NCBI GenBank assembly: GCA_012511245.1
Contig: JAAZGM010000047.1
Coordinates: forward strand, 1-17,981
Direction: 5' to 3'
DNA: 17,981 nucleotides
DNA from: Methanomicrobiales archaeon
Lineage (GTDB): Archaea > Halobacteriota > Methanomicrobia > Methanomicrobiales > Methanoculleaceae
Shown: in pieces, positions 5,713 through 13,334 of the stretch
Position numbering within the stretch: the stretch's first letter is position 1
Layout: every line of letters starts with the position of its first letter
The notes under the pieces: model-generated
The model's database searches: none
Seen by the model: only the letters and a program-made list of their open reading frames with translations
What the model was told of the DNA's origin: nothing
Translations under genes and position numbers: made by a program

Positions 5713-8499
5713 ATGGATTCCGATGATTCTCAAGAAGGAACTGGGCGCGTACTTGGCGAAGAGTGGTTCCCTGTTGGAGAAGTCAGTGTGGAGAGTATGA
5801 GGGAGCGCATTCCGGGAATCGACTATCCACCAACGAATAGAATTCACGTCTGGTTCGCCCGGCGACCGCTTATTGCATCGAGGGCAGCAATTGCATCATC
5901 ACTGTTTCCTGTTGGTATAGATAGAAGAATCGTCTTAAAAACGCTGGCAATCCCCCACGACCGCGATGTTGTGGGCGCTCATGAAGAAGTCTTACGCGCC
6001 AAGGCAGAAAAAAGGAAAATTAAAAGTCCCTTTGATTGGCCACAAGCATACAAAGTTCCTATCGGGGAAGATATACATCGAATGCTGCAACAGTCCGGAA
6101 TAGACCATCCGGTTATTCTGGATCCCTTTTCCGGCGGAGGAAGTATCCCGCTGGAAGCGACCCGGTTGGGTCTCGATGTCGTTGCCAACGACCTCAACCC
6201 CGTTGCGTACTTCTGCCTCAAAGGGACCGTAGAGTATCCTGCCCGTTTCGGCACACGGCTTATCCCGGAGGTCCGCGCGTTCTGCGAGAAGGTGCACCGG
6301 GAAGCAAAGGCAGAACTGGAGGAGTATTATCCATCAGGTCCACATGAAGAGGTGTATTCATATCTCTGGGCAAGGACGATCCGGTGTCCACAGTGTGGCC
6401 TTACGATACCACTTTCACCGAACTGGTGGATTGCTCGAACTGATAAAAATAAGACTGCTATCCGTGTAATCTCCGGGATCGACTCTGATACGTGTACGTT
6501 TGAGATTCTGGAGGATCCAGAAAATGCAGGCTACGATCCGGACTGCGGAACAGTAAGCAAGGGGGGTGCAATCTGCCCCCGGTGCACGAGCACAATTGAT
6601 GGTGATGCCATTAAGACAGAGGCGCAGGCAGGCAGAATGGGACACCAGCTTTACTGCGTCTGCACGAAGATCCCCAGGTCACGTGGCAGAGGAAAGACCT
6701 GGGTCTTCCGGGCACCAACGGAAGAGGAAATGTTTGCCCTTGATCGTCTGGGAGATCTCGACTCTGATAGGCTAACGGCACTAAAGGCAAAAGGACTGAT
6801 ACCATCCGAGGAGATTATTCCCGGCAGTAAGACTCGTGAGCCAATAAATTATGGGATGCCGCACTGGTCGGGCCTCTTCAACCCTCGTCAACTTCTCGCC
6901 CATGCGACATACATGGAGAAGTACCTCGAAGCAAAGCAAGGTCTTTTCTCCATACTGACTCCGGGGACTGATGAGTGGGAGTTTGCCACAGCAGTGGCGA
7001 CATATGGGGCGATGGTTTTTGACAGTTGTGTGAATTATAACAGTATCCAAGGTCGTTGGCACAGTGGTAGAACAGTAATTGTCGGAGCGATGGACATGCA
7101 GGCCTTCCCGTTCCGCTGGAGTTATGCTGAGTGGAATCAGATAGTTAAAGACGCCGGATACGAGTGGGCTGTTGAAAAGACTATCGATTCGCTCACCGAG
7201 CTGATCGCTCTCATGCCAGAAACCTCGGGGAACGCTACCATCATCAATGCTGACGCTCAGGCGCTTCCCTGCGAACCAAAGTCCATCGACGTGATCGTCA
7301 CCGATCCCCCATACTCTAACAATGTGATGTACGCCGAGGTCTCGGACTTCTTCTACGTCTGGCTCAAGCGCCTCGTAGGGGATCTCTTCCCGGTACAGTT
7401 CTCCGAGGAACAGACAAATAAGACCGATGAGGCGGTCGCGAATCCTGCCCGTTTCAAGGGCATAAAGAAAGGTCAGGCAAAGAACCTTGCAGACCAGGAC
7501 TATGCCGCCAAGATGGAGGCTTCCTTTCGGGAGATGCACCGCGTCTTAAAAGATGACGGCGTTCTCTGTGTCATGTTCACCCACAGGAAAGCCGAAGCGT
7601 GGGAAGGACTTGCCGAAGCGCTTATGAATGCCGGTTTCTCTCTCCAGTCCTCATGGCCGGTTCACACCGAACCCGGCGAGAAGTTCGGGAAGGCGAATAA
7701 AGGAGCCCTCAAAGTCACCGTGCTTCTGTACTGCCGGAAACGTGAAAACCACCGCCCCGGCCGGTGGGAAGACGTAGTCGAAGAGATCCGTCATACCGCA
7801 TCCTACAAGGTCGAAGAATACAGTCAGAACGGCATTACCGGTCCTGATCTTTTGGTCAGTGTGTATGGACCGGCACTCGGGAAGTTCTCAGAGTACTACC
7901 CGGTCAAAGACGTGACAGGGGCAGTCAGAGGCGTCGGAGATGCCCTTGCAATCGTTGCACAGGTTGTCAACGAATACCTTACCGGGGACGTTCAAGGCGC
8001 TGATATGGAAACACTTGCTTACTTAAACCTCCTCCGGATCGCTCATGGCGTAACACTCGAATACGACCTTGCTCGCGTCTCCACCGTCTTTGGCGGCAAC
8101 ACCAGCCTGGAGGCGATGGACGTTAGAGGCGGTTCAGGTCTCGTAAAGAAAACAGGAAGTAAAGTCAAGATTCTCACCGCCAAGGAGCGCTTCGCTGAAG
8201 GCGTTCTCGATCCACACCGGCCCCAGACCTTTAGCAACCTGATCGACGTTGTTCATGCAGCCCTCATCCTCTACGAGCAGGAAGGGCTTGGTTCAGTTTC
8301 CCGAATCCTTGAGGAGACAGGGAAAGACACACGGGACGCTGGGGTCATCAGCGTCCTGCAGGCCATTACAACTGCAGGTGAAGGCGGATCCGCAGACCTC
8401 GTGTCCGAGGCCCGCATCGCATCGGCACTCCTCGAAGCGCTCGGGCAGACACCGAGCGGTGTTGGAAGGAGTGGAGAGAGGATCACTCACTGGATATAG
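5713..8499 (+). CDS. DUF1156 / COG1743-type adenine-specific DNA methyltransferase with Zn ribbon
   Basis: This 928-aa protein transfers a methyl group from S-adenosylmethionine to DNA adenine, judging from its family and motifs. The N-terminus carries the DUF1156 signature (HVWFARRPLIASRAAIASSL, about residues 45-64). The SAM-binding motif DPFSGGG is at 137-143 and the catalytic DPPY at 531-534. Between them, where a target-recognition domain would sit, is a Zn ribbon with CPQC (225-228) and CPRC (288-291). The motif order (SAM site, long insert, then DPPY) is alpha-like. The C-terminal third (about 680-928) is helical and of unknown role, but typical of the family. An in-frame stop lies just ahead of ATG 5713. 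Its 3' end overlaps the convergent 183-aa gene by 13 bases. It probably protects self DNA and may be needed for target recognition. Confidence 0.93.
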   Translation: MDSDDSQEGTGRVLGEEWFPVGEVSVESMRERIPGIDYPPTNRIHVWFARRPLIASRAAIASSLFPVGIDRRIVLKTLAIPHDRDVVGAHEEVLRAKAEKRKIKSPFDWPQAYKVPIGEDIHRMLQQSGIDHPVILDPFSGGGSIPLEATRLGLDVVANDLNPVAYFCLKGTVEYPARFGTRLIPEVRAFCEKVHREAKAELEEYYPSGPHEEVYSYLWARTIRCPQCGLTIPLSPNWWIARTDKNKTAIRVISGIDSDTCTFEILEDPENAGYDPDCGTVSKGGAICPRCTSTIDGDAIKTEAQAGRMGHQLYCVCTKIPRSRGRGKTWVFRAPTEEEMFALDRLGDLDSDRLTALKAKGLIPSEEIIPGSKTREPINYGMPHWSGLFNPRQLLAHATYMEKYLEAKQGLFSILTPGTDEWEFATAVATYGAMVFDSCVNYNSIQGRWHSGRTVIVGAMDMQAFPFRWSYAEWNQIVKDAGYEWAVEKTIDSLTELIALMPETSGNATIINADAQALPCEPKSIDVIVTDPPYSNNVMYAEVSDFFYVWLKRLVGDLFPVQFSEEQTNKTDEAVANPARFKGIKKGQAKNLADQDYAAKMEASFREMHRVLKDDGVLCVMFTHRKAEAWEGLAEALMNAGFSLQSSWPVHTEPGEKFGKANKGALKVTVLLYCRKRENHRPGRWEDVVEEIRHTASYKVEEYSQNGITGPDLLVSVYGPALGKFSEYYPVKDVTGAVRGVGDALAIVAQVVNEYLTGDVQGADMETLAYLNLLRIAHGVTLEYDLARVSTVFGGNTSLEAMDVRGGSGLVKKTGSKVKILTAKERFAEGVLDPHRPQTFSNLIDVVHAALILYEQEGLGSVSRILEETGKDTRDAGVISVLQAITTAGEGGSADLVSEARIASALLEALGQTPSGVGRSGERITHWI

Positions 8500-9038
8500 G
8501 TCCCGTCGCCGTCACCGTGCAGATCCACGATACAGAATGCCTCCGGGTTGTTCCCCACAACAACCCCTTCTTTCCACACTAAAAGCCGCTGTTGCACCAA
8601 CTCTGCCCGCTCCAATGCCTTCTGACAGACCATAACCTCCCTCTTCGCGTTCGCGAGGAGGAGCGAAGGAACATTCGTGCCTCCTCGCCGAAGCATTTTT
8701 CGAAGCATCTGAACAGGATCGTCGATGATACCCCCCGTCTGAATGGCTTCATCAACCCGTGGCACCAGTGCATTGAGCATCGGATACTCCCGGGCGATAT
8801 GTCCGGAGAGTGCATCGCGGGTCATGGCCGCAGATGGGCTGCGGTGACTGCCGTTATCATAACTTGCCCAGTACACTCCAGCCCGGAAGAGATGACGAAC
8901 AGCGATCTCTTCCGCGCCAGAACGTATCCCCTCCTGGAAGGTTTCAATACGGTGCCGGTATTCCCCTTCGCGGGCGCGGGCATTCTGCTGGACTCTTCTG
9001 AGAATGTATTCAATCCGTTTCTCACAAGAACAAGTCAT
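8487..9038 (-). CDS. Uncharacterised 183-aa accessory protein coupled to the PLD-SNF2 helicase
   Basis: The ATG (9038-9036) overlaps the helicase stop by four bases (ATGA), so the two are translationally coupled. The protein is mostly helical and charged. It starts with a C-S-C pair (residues 3-5), then a long amphipathic helix (RIEYILRRVQQNARAREG), a middle part with a YWASYDNGSHRSPSAAM stretch, and a helical run around 130-155. It ends in a short strand-rich tail (CIVDLHGDGDGTYIQ). I recognise no family and no catalytic signature. The tail-to-tail overlap with the methyltransferase means the two cannot end transcription independently without reading into each other. By position it is a dedicated partner of the helicase-nuclease, or possibly an antitoxin-like control protein. 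The function is unknown. Confidence 0.82.
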   Translation of the reverse strand: MTCSCEKRIEYILRRVQQNARAREGEYRHRIETFQEGIRSGAEEIAVRHLFRAGVYWASYDNGSHRSPSAAMTRDALSGHIAREYPMLNALVPRVDEAIQTGGIIDDPVQMLRKMLRRGGTNVPSLLLANAKREVMVCQKALERAELVQQRLLVWKEGVVVGNNPEAFCIVDLHGDGDGTYIQ

Positions 9039-12000
9039 GCTGCATCACCCCCTGCATGCGTCAGAAGGGCATCCATCACCTGGACAACACCTGATCCGGT
9101 CACTTCTTCCGGAAAACCACCATCACTTTCGATCTTTATCAGCGTTCCAATCTTTCGGGCATCCTTCACAACATAGAGAGAGGCAGGGAATGCTGATTGT
9201 TTGCCTGATTTGTTTCCCATGCGTATCAGTGTGGAGACGAACCATTGGACGATAGGGTGCGCTGGTGTTAAAGCGTTCGCGCGCCCCGCCGCCAGAGACG
9301 CACCGTTCCACCGATCAAGGTCTGGAGGTATCCCTCGAGTGCTGCCGACGATGTAGAGCCTCGCGTCTCGTTCTTCGACAGTAAAGCCCATTACCGGTGC
9401 AGCAGTCCAAATAAACGCCGCAGTTCGTAGAATCACCGCATCGTCCTCAGCAGAAACCCCGTCCCACTGTACACCGGTGAAGACGCCTTCCGCGCGCGTT
9501 GCCGCCTCTTTTATTCGCCCTATTTCCTCAACAGTCTCTTCGGCAAGTTGCTTCAGGCGCGCGCCCCGTGCATTCTCATCAAAGGCTCTCCGGAGCTGTT
9601 CACTGAAAATATCCTGCGCAGGACCAACGACCAGCTGGTAAATCTCCCTCCTAGAGAAGAGAGCACTATACATACTTGCCTCTATGGACGTAGGATACCA
9701 GGTGTTTACCACTGTCACGCATGGCGATGTCTGTCCCAACCGATCAATGCGGCCGATCCTCTGCTCTACTTTCGCCGGATTCCACGGCATATCCACATTA
9801 ATAATAGCACTTGCTGCTTGCAGGTTCAATCCCTCGCTCGCTGCGTCGGTACAGAGTACGATATTGACATCATTTCCTTCAAGCGCCCGCCGTACCTCCT
9901 CCTTTCCGACCTTCTCATAACAACCCCTGGTTTTGTCATAGACTGCTCCTCCCGATCCAGAATAGAGCGCAATCTCTTCCCTGGCATAACCTCTTTCCAG
10001 GAAAAACTGGTGTATCGCTCCAATAGTATCCAGATATTTTGAGAATACCAGCACCTTCCTCTGCTCGGAGTGAACCAGATGCGAAACGACCTCATAGATC
10101 TTACTCAACTTTGGATCATCAAGAGACACGTTTCCAGGTGCGTAAGGAGAGAGCGCGGTTTTGAGGTGCTCAAGCGCCTGCTGCTCCGTCCGAATCATAG
10201 ATGTAATGTTCCTCTGCCCAAGCATCTCCCGCACTGCTTCAACGAAATCAACTTCGTCAACATCATCTCCCTCTTCCTCGGCAAACAGCCGTTCGGCGAC
10301 GCGAAGCAACGCATCCGTATCGTTGTTCAGCAAGCCGTTCAGAAACTCCAACCGATTAACCACGGTCTGATATGCCGCCGAGAAACTACTGACAAATCGC
10401 TGGTGATAGATGCAACGAACAAAACCCAGTGTCCCCCGGTTATCCCGCCCCAAATATTGTTCATATGCAGCATATTGATTCTGGAGATAATCGTCAAGTT
10501 GCTCTAGAATTGCAGCGTGATCTGCGTTTAGTTCCACTGCCTCCTCTGATATCTTTCGCTCAGGGAAATGAAATCCGACCCTTTCAAGGCGCCTTCGCGT
10601 GTTTCTGACCATATACCATTGAAGAGGACTAAAACTCATGATCAGCCTTCGGAGAACGGTTACTTTGTATGGGAGTTCCTGAACATACATATCGGATGGA
10701 ACAATGAGTATCTTCTCCGATTTGAGGAGGGAAACAACGTGCCCAATATTTCCCCCCGTTCTCATCATACGCACAACCTCGTCAACATGCTGTCCGGGAA
10801 TAGCTGATGCAATAAGTTTCTCAACGTCTTCCTGCGCGAGCATTTTCACAGCAAATGACTGGATCATCTGGAGAGCAAATGCCCATTCACTATCCTCAAT
10901 ATCCTCATCGTCTTTCTGAAGAATTTCATAAAACCGCTCAAAATTTGCTTCATGAACCCATCTGCCGCCCAACCCCAGAATACGGAGGAGATCCAGTGCT
11001 TCCAGAGATCGAAGTTGTACGGGGGTTGCAGTCAGCAGGAGCACATGAGGACAGGATATCCCGATCTCCATGCATAGGTCATTCAACTTCGTTGGTTCAG
11101 GAGGTCGTCCCGGGATCCGCTTTTTTCGTGCGGCGTGTGCCTCGTCCACCACAACGAGATCAAAGCCGCGGTCTGCCCCTAGCAACAATTCTTTGACATC
11201 GTCCCGTCGAGCATAGTGCCACGACATGATAATGCAGTCTACTCCCGGAAGCGAGAATGGGCTGTCAGCTTTTCCCAGATGGATTACGTCATAATCCGGG
11301 TCAACAAATCTCCGGTGAGGTGACGACTCAAACAACCGGAAGCGGAGGCCGAAATGGGTATAGAGTTCTTCCATCCACTGTCGGGTGACGTTTTTTGGAG
11401 CGAGGATGAGAACCCGCTCCACCTGTCGCTCATCAATAAGCCGTTTGATTATCGATCCTGCTTCAAGAGTCTTGCCAAGACCAACCTCATCTGCAATCAG
11501 GCAGCGGTAAGGGAACCGGGAGAGAACAAAGTCAGCGGCAAACGCCTGATGAGGGTATAATCTAACAGGACCAAGACCAAGGTGAGTGAAACCTTTTAGC
11601 GATGCAACTTCGTTTACAAAGCGTGCTACGGGGAGGAGGGCGGGGATCCTCTCCCTGATACGTTCCTTCCATTCAAGCGGATCAAGTGCTGGAGGTTCAG
11701 GGGAATAGAAGCGTTCCCGAAGTTTCAACTTTATGGCTTCTGGCAGGGAGAATACAATATAGTCAGAATGGTTGTTGTGCCATATTGCAGAGAAATCTCC
11801 TTTGTGCTTCTGGATGTAGGCATCTGCTCCGGGTCTCCATGACATGTGAAGCCAGAGTGATTCTCCATTTACTTCGTATGCGCTACGAGTTTCGTTTGCA
11901 CTGCCAACGGCAGTAACAGTACATCCGTCCGTGTCCTCAAAAATCAGCATCTTGTCATGAAATATCCCGTTTCCGCGTCCGTGGTATGTTTTTTTAGGTA

Positions 12001-12406
12001 TCGCAACACGGATTTCCAGCCTATTATTTATAAGCATCCAGGCGAGCGCTTCTAAACGACTTTTGGCAAATAGATCAGTAAGGCCTTCGAGATCTTGAGC
12101 AATATTTTCACCGATCTGTTCAAGCAGCTCTTTTGCCCGGGTTTCGCTGAGTTCGTACGCATCAGATAACTCCTGGTTTACGTCATGCGCACCAACAACA
12201 AGTTTCATATGACCGCCGTTCTGAATCAACCCCGCTAAACCGGCAGCGGTAACAATAAGAGAGTTTGCTGAAAAGTATCCTGATAATCTAGAGTATGAGA
12301 CCGATTTCTTCAATATGGGTATGATAAAATCACGGGAAATTTTACTTCCATCCCCTGAGTAACCAACGTCGAGAGTTGCCTTAAGCGAGTCGTACGGGCA
12401 GGTCAT
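9035..12406 (-). CDS. PLD-family nuclease / SNF2 helicase fusion (DISARM- and BREX-like)
   Basis: The protein has 1123 aa when started at ATG 12406. I prefer this over the in-frame TTG at 12466 because the family-like sequence starts with MTCPYDSLKATLDVGYSGDG and an AT-rich TATA-like box (about 12434-12440) lies about 31 bases upstream. The N-terminus is a phospholipase-D-type nuclease module with one HxK motif (HDKMLIFED, H150/K152) and GSAN at 168-171. An SF2/SNF2 helicase follows: DEVGLGKT (306-313), DEAH (421-424), LTATP (458-462) and, in the C-terminal RecA fold, a motif VI QRIGRIDRLGQ (882-892). A single HKD motif implies dimerisation for nuclease activity, as in other one-HKD enzymes. 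ATP-driven translocation on DNA combined with cleavage fits a restriction role. It is coupled downstream to the 183-aa gene. Confidence 0.93.
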   Translation of the reverse strand: MTCPYDSLKATLDVGYSGDGSKISRDFIIPILKKSVSYSRLSGYFSANSLIVTAAGLAGLIQNGGHMKLVVGAHDVNQELSDAYELSETRAKELLEQIGENIAQDLEGLTDLFAKSRLEALAWMLINNRLEIRVAIPKKTYHGRGNGIFHDKMLIFEDTDGCTVTAVGSANETRSAYEVNGESLWLHMSWRPGADAYIQKHKGDFSAIWHNNHSDYIVFSLPEAIKLKLRERFYSPEPPALDPLEWKERIRERIPALLPVARFVNEVASLKGFTHLGLGPVRLYPHQAFAADFVLSRFPYRCLIADEVGLGKTLEAGSIIKRLIDERQVERVLILAPKNVTRQWMEELYTHFGLRFRLFESSPHRRFVDPDYDVIHLGKADSPFSLPGVDCIIMSWHYARRDDVKELLLGADRGFDLVVVDEAHAARKKRIPGRPPEPTKLNDLCMEIGISCPHVLLLTATPVQLRSLEALDLLRILGLGGRWVHEANFERFYEILQKDDEDIEDSEWAFALQMIQSFAVKMLAQEDVEKLIASAIPGQHVDEVVRMMRTGGNIGHVVSLLKSEKILIVPSDMYVQELPYKVTVLRRLIMSFSPLQWYMVRNTRRRLERVGFHFPERKISEEAVELNADHAAILEQLDDYLQNQYAAYEQYLGRDNRGTLGFVRCIYHQRFVSSFSAAYQTVVNRLEFLNGLLNNDTDALLRVAERLFAEEEGDDVDEVDFVEAVREMLGQRNITSMIRTEQQALEHLKTALSPYAPGNVSLDDPKLSKIYEVVSHLVHSEQRKVLVFSKYLDTIGAIHQFFLERGYAREEIALYSGSGGAVYDKTRGCYEKVGKEEVRRALEGNDVNIVLCTDAASEGLNLQAASAIINVDMPWNPAKVEQRIGRIDRLGQTSPCVTVVNTWYPTSIEASMYSALFSRREIYQLVVGPAQDIFSEQLRRAFDENARGARLKQLAEETVEEIGRIKEAATRAEGVFTGVQWDGVSAEDDAVILRTAAFIWTAAPVMGFTVEERDARLYIVGSTRGIPPDLDRWNGASLAAGRANALTPAHPIVQWFVSTLIRMGNKSGKQSAFPASLYVVKDARKIGTLIKIESDGGFPEEVTGSGVVQVMDALLTHAGGDAA

Positions 12407-12466
12407 ATAATAAAGACCAAGACTGTAGGAAGAAATTAATGCATCGGATTTGAATGGCGTTTTCAA
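12407..12466 (-). promoter_or_regulatory. Probable promoter of the PLD-SNF2 gene
   Basis: On the minus strand an AT-rich ATTAATT-like box is centred near 12437, about 31 bases before ATG 12406. No Shine-Dalgarno precedes the ATG, which fits a leaderless or near-leaderless archaeal mRNA. The in-frame TTG at 12466 would put this box inside the coding region. Confidence 0.4.
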
Positions 12467-12879
12467 TCTGCGAAGTCAGTCCAATAGTAAAAATAGCCAT
12501 GGCCCTGTTCTGAAGGGGACAGTAGATCTGTATCATTCACATTCGCACCCTCTCTGATTCACAGGGAAACCACAGCGCAGGATAAACACGATAGGGGGCT
12601 AGAGAAGGATAATTCCCGACGAACAGAGCCTGCTTAAGGACATGCTGTTGGTTTAAACCCGCCACCGGCAGACCACACTCCCTCCGGTCGTGGCGTCTGC
12701 CTGATCTTCTCCTCCGGTCTGGAGTCGTTGACGACCATGACCGGCTCGGAACTCGCCGGTCATCGTCTGGTCGGAAGTGCTCGTCACGCCGTGCTGCGGC
12801 ACCGCGCTCCTCGCACGGAGGGGTGACACAAGGCCACCCCTCAACCGAGACCCCCACCGCCCGGCGCTCCGCGCCTCCT

Positions 12880-12905
12880 CCCGCCCCCTCAGCTGAGGGG
12901 GCGGG
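12880..12905. repeat. 26-bp perfect palindrome
   Basis: Thirteen bases on each side of the centre at 12892/12893 are fully complementary, with the core CTCAGCTGAG flanked by C and G runs. It lies near the middle of the large inverted duplication. The base pairs just outside do not match, so the palindrome ends sharply. Confidence 0.9.
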
Positions 12906-13020
12906 CAGTGCAGGGCGATAGGCCCGCCCAGAGGGATAGGCCAGTATCCCTCCGGCCTGTACCCGGAGAGACGCAACTGATCTGACTGGATCGAACCATC
13001 TGAAAACGCATAATAGAGGG

Positions 13021-13040
13021 GGTGGCCCCGCAGGGCCACC
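13021..13040. repeat. Small GC-rich hairpin in the right arm
   Basis: Eight-bp perfect arms (ggtggccc / gggccacc) surround a cgca tetraloop. The counterpart in the left arm is only partly preserved. Confidence 0.75.
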
Positions 13041-13334
13041 GCCTCCCGCGCGGAGCACGGTGCCGCAGGCACGGTGCGGAGCGCGCACTCCTGCAGGCGG
13101 CGGCTGGCGAGGTTCGAGCCAGTCGCGGCCGTCAGGGATCCCGAACAGGAAGAAGAGATCAGGCAGACGCCACGAACGCAGGGAGGCATCAGCCGACCGA
13201 AGGGAGTGTGGTCTGCCGGTCGGGGTCCCGCTGACCGACTGCCGCACAAGAGAAATGATCGACTATTCTGGCTCACCGGAACTGCAGGCGCCTCGACGAG
13301 ATAGTCCCCCGCTCAATCCCCGGCGTTGCTTCGC

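Larger units (their letters stand above)
12664..13220. repeat. Large imperfect inverted duplication (arms about 180-200 bp)
   Basis: The left arm is about 12664-12842 and the right arm about 13021-13220. Matching blocks in opposite orientation are: 12664-12683 with 13201-13220 (20 of 20); 12689-12707 with 13156-13174 (19 of 19); 12739-12757 with 13106-13124 (16 of 19); and 12789-12818 with about 13045-13074 (similar, with small indels). The right arm has about 21 extra bases between the first two blocks. The centre (about 12843-13020) holds a 26-bp perfect palindrome. It could be a cruciform-forming element, a decayed non-autonomous mobile element, a structured RNA, or part of a replication origin. 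Confidence 0.85.
12467..13334. other. 868-bp gene-free block between the helicase and orc1/cdc6 genes
   Basis: Long open frames exist here on both strands (for example 12537-13247, minus), but they are low-complexity Arg/Pro/Gly/Ala-rich and repeat the same motif at both ends. They are by-products of GC-rich inverted repeats. The left part (12467-12660) is AT-richer and featureless, apart from a TTCACAGGGAAAC element at about 12560-12572 that faintly recalls archaeal origin-recognition boxes. The rest is the inverted duplication described separately. No tRNA or other known RNA was recognised. Confidence 0.6.

Noticed and set aside
9548..10042. Long plus-strand frames opposite the helicase C-terminal domain
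   Set aside because: Antisense shadows; the minus strand carries the complete SF2 motif VI in the same bases.
12407..12466. TTG at 12466 as start of the PLD-SNF2 gene
   Set aside because: The extra 20 residues are not family-like, and the promoter-like AT box would fall inside the gene; ATG 12406 is preferred.
12664..13220. Insertion sequence with terminal inverted repeats
   Set aside because: The match runs through the full arms rather than just the ends, there is no transposase frame inside, and no target-site duplication was seen. A non-autonomous element is not excluded.
12537..13247. Open frame of 236 codons on the minus strand, plus overlapping long frames on both strands
   Set aside because: Low-complexity Arg/Pro/Gly/Ala composition, the same peptide motif appears at both ends because of the inverted repeat, and there is no ribosome site. 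It is a by-product of GC-rich repeat DNA.
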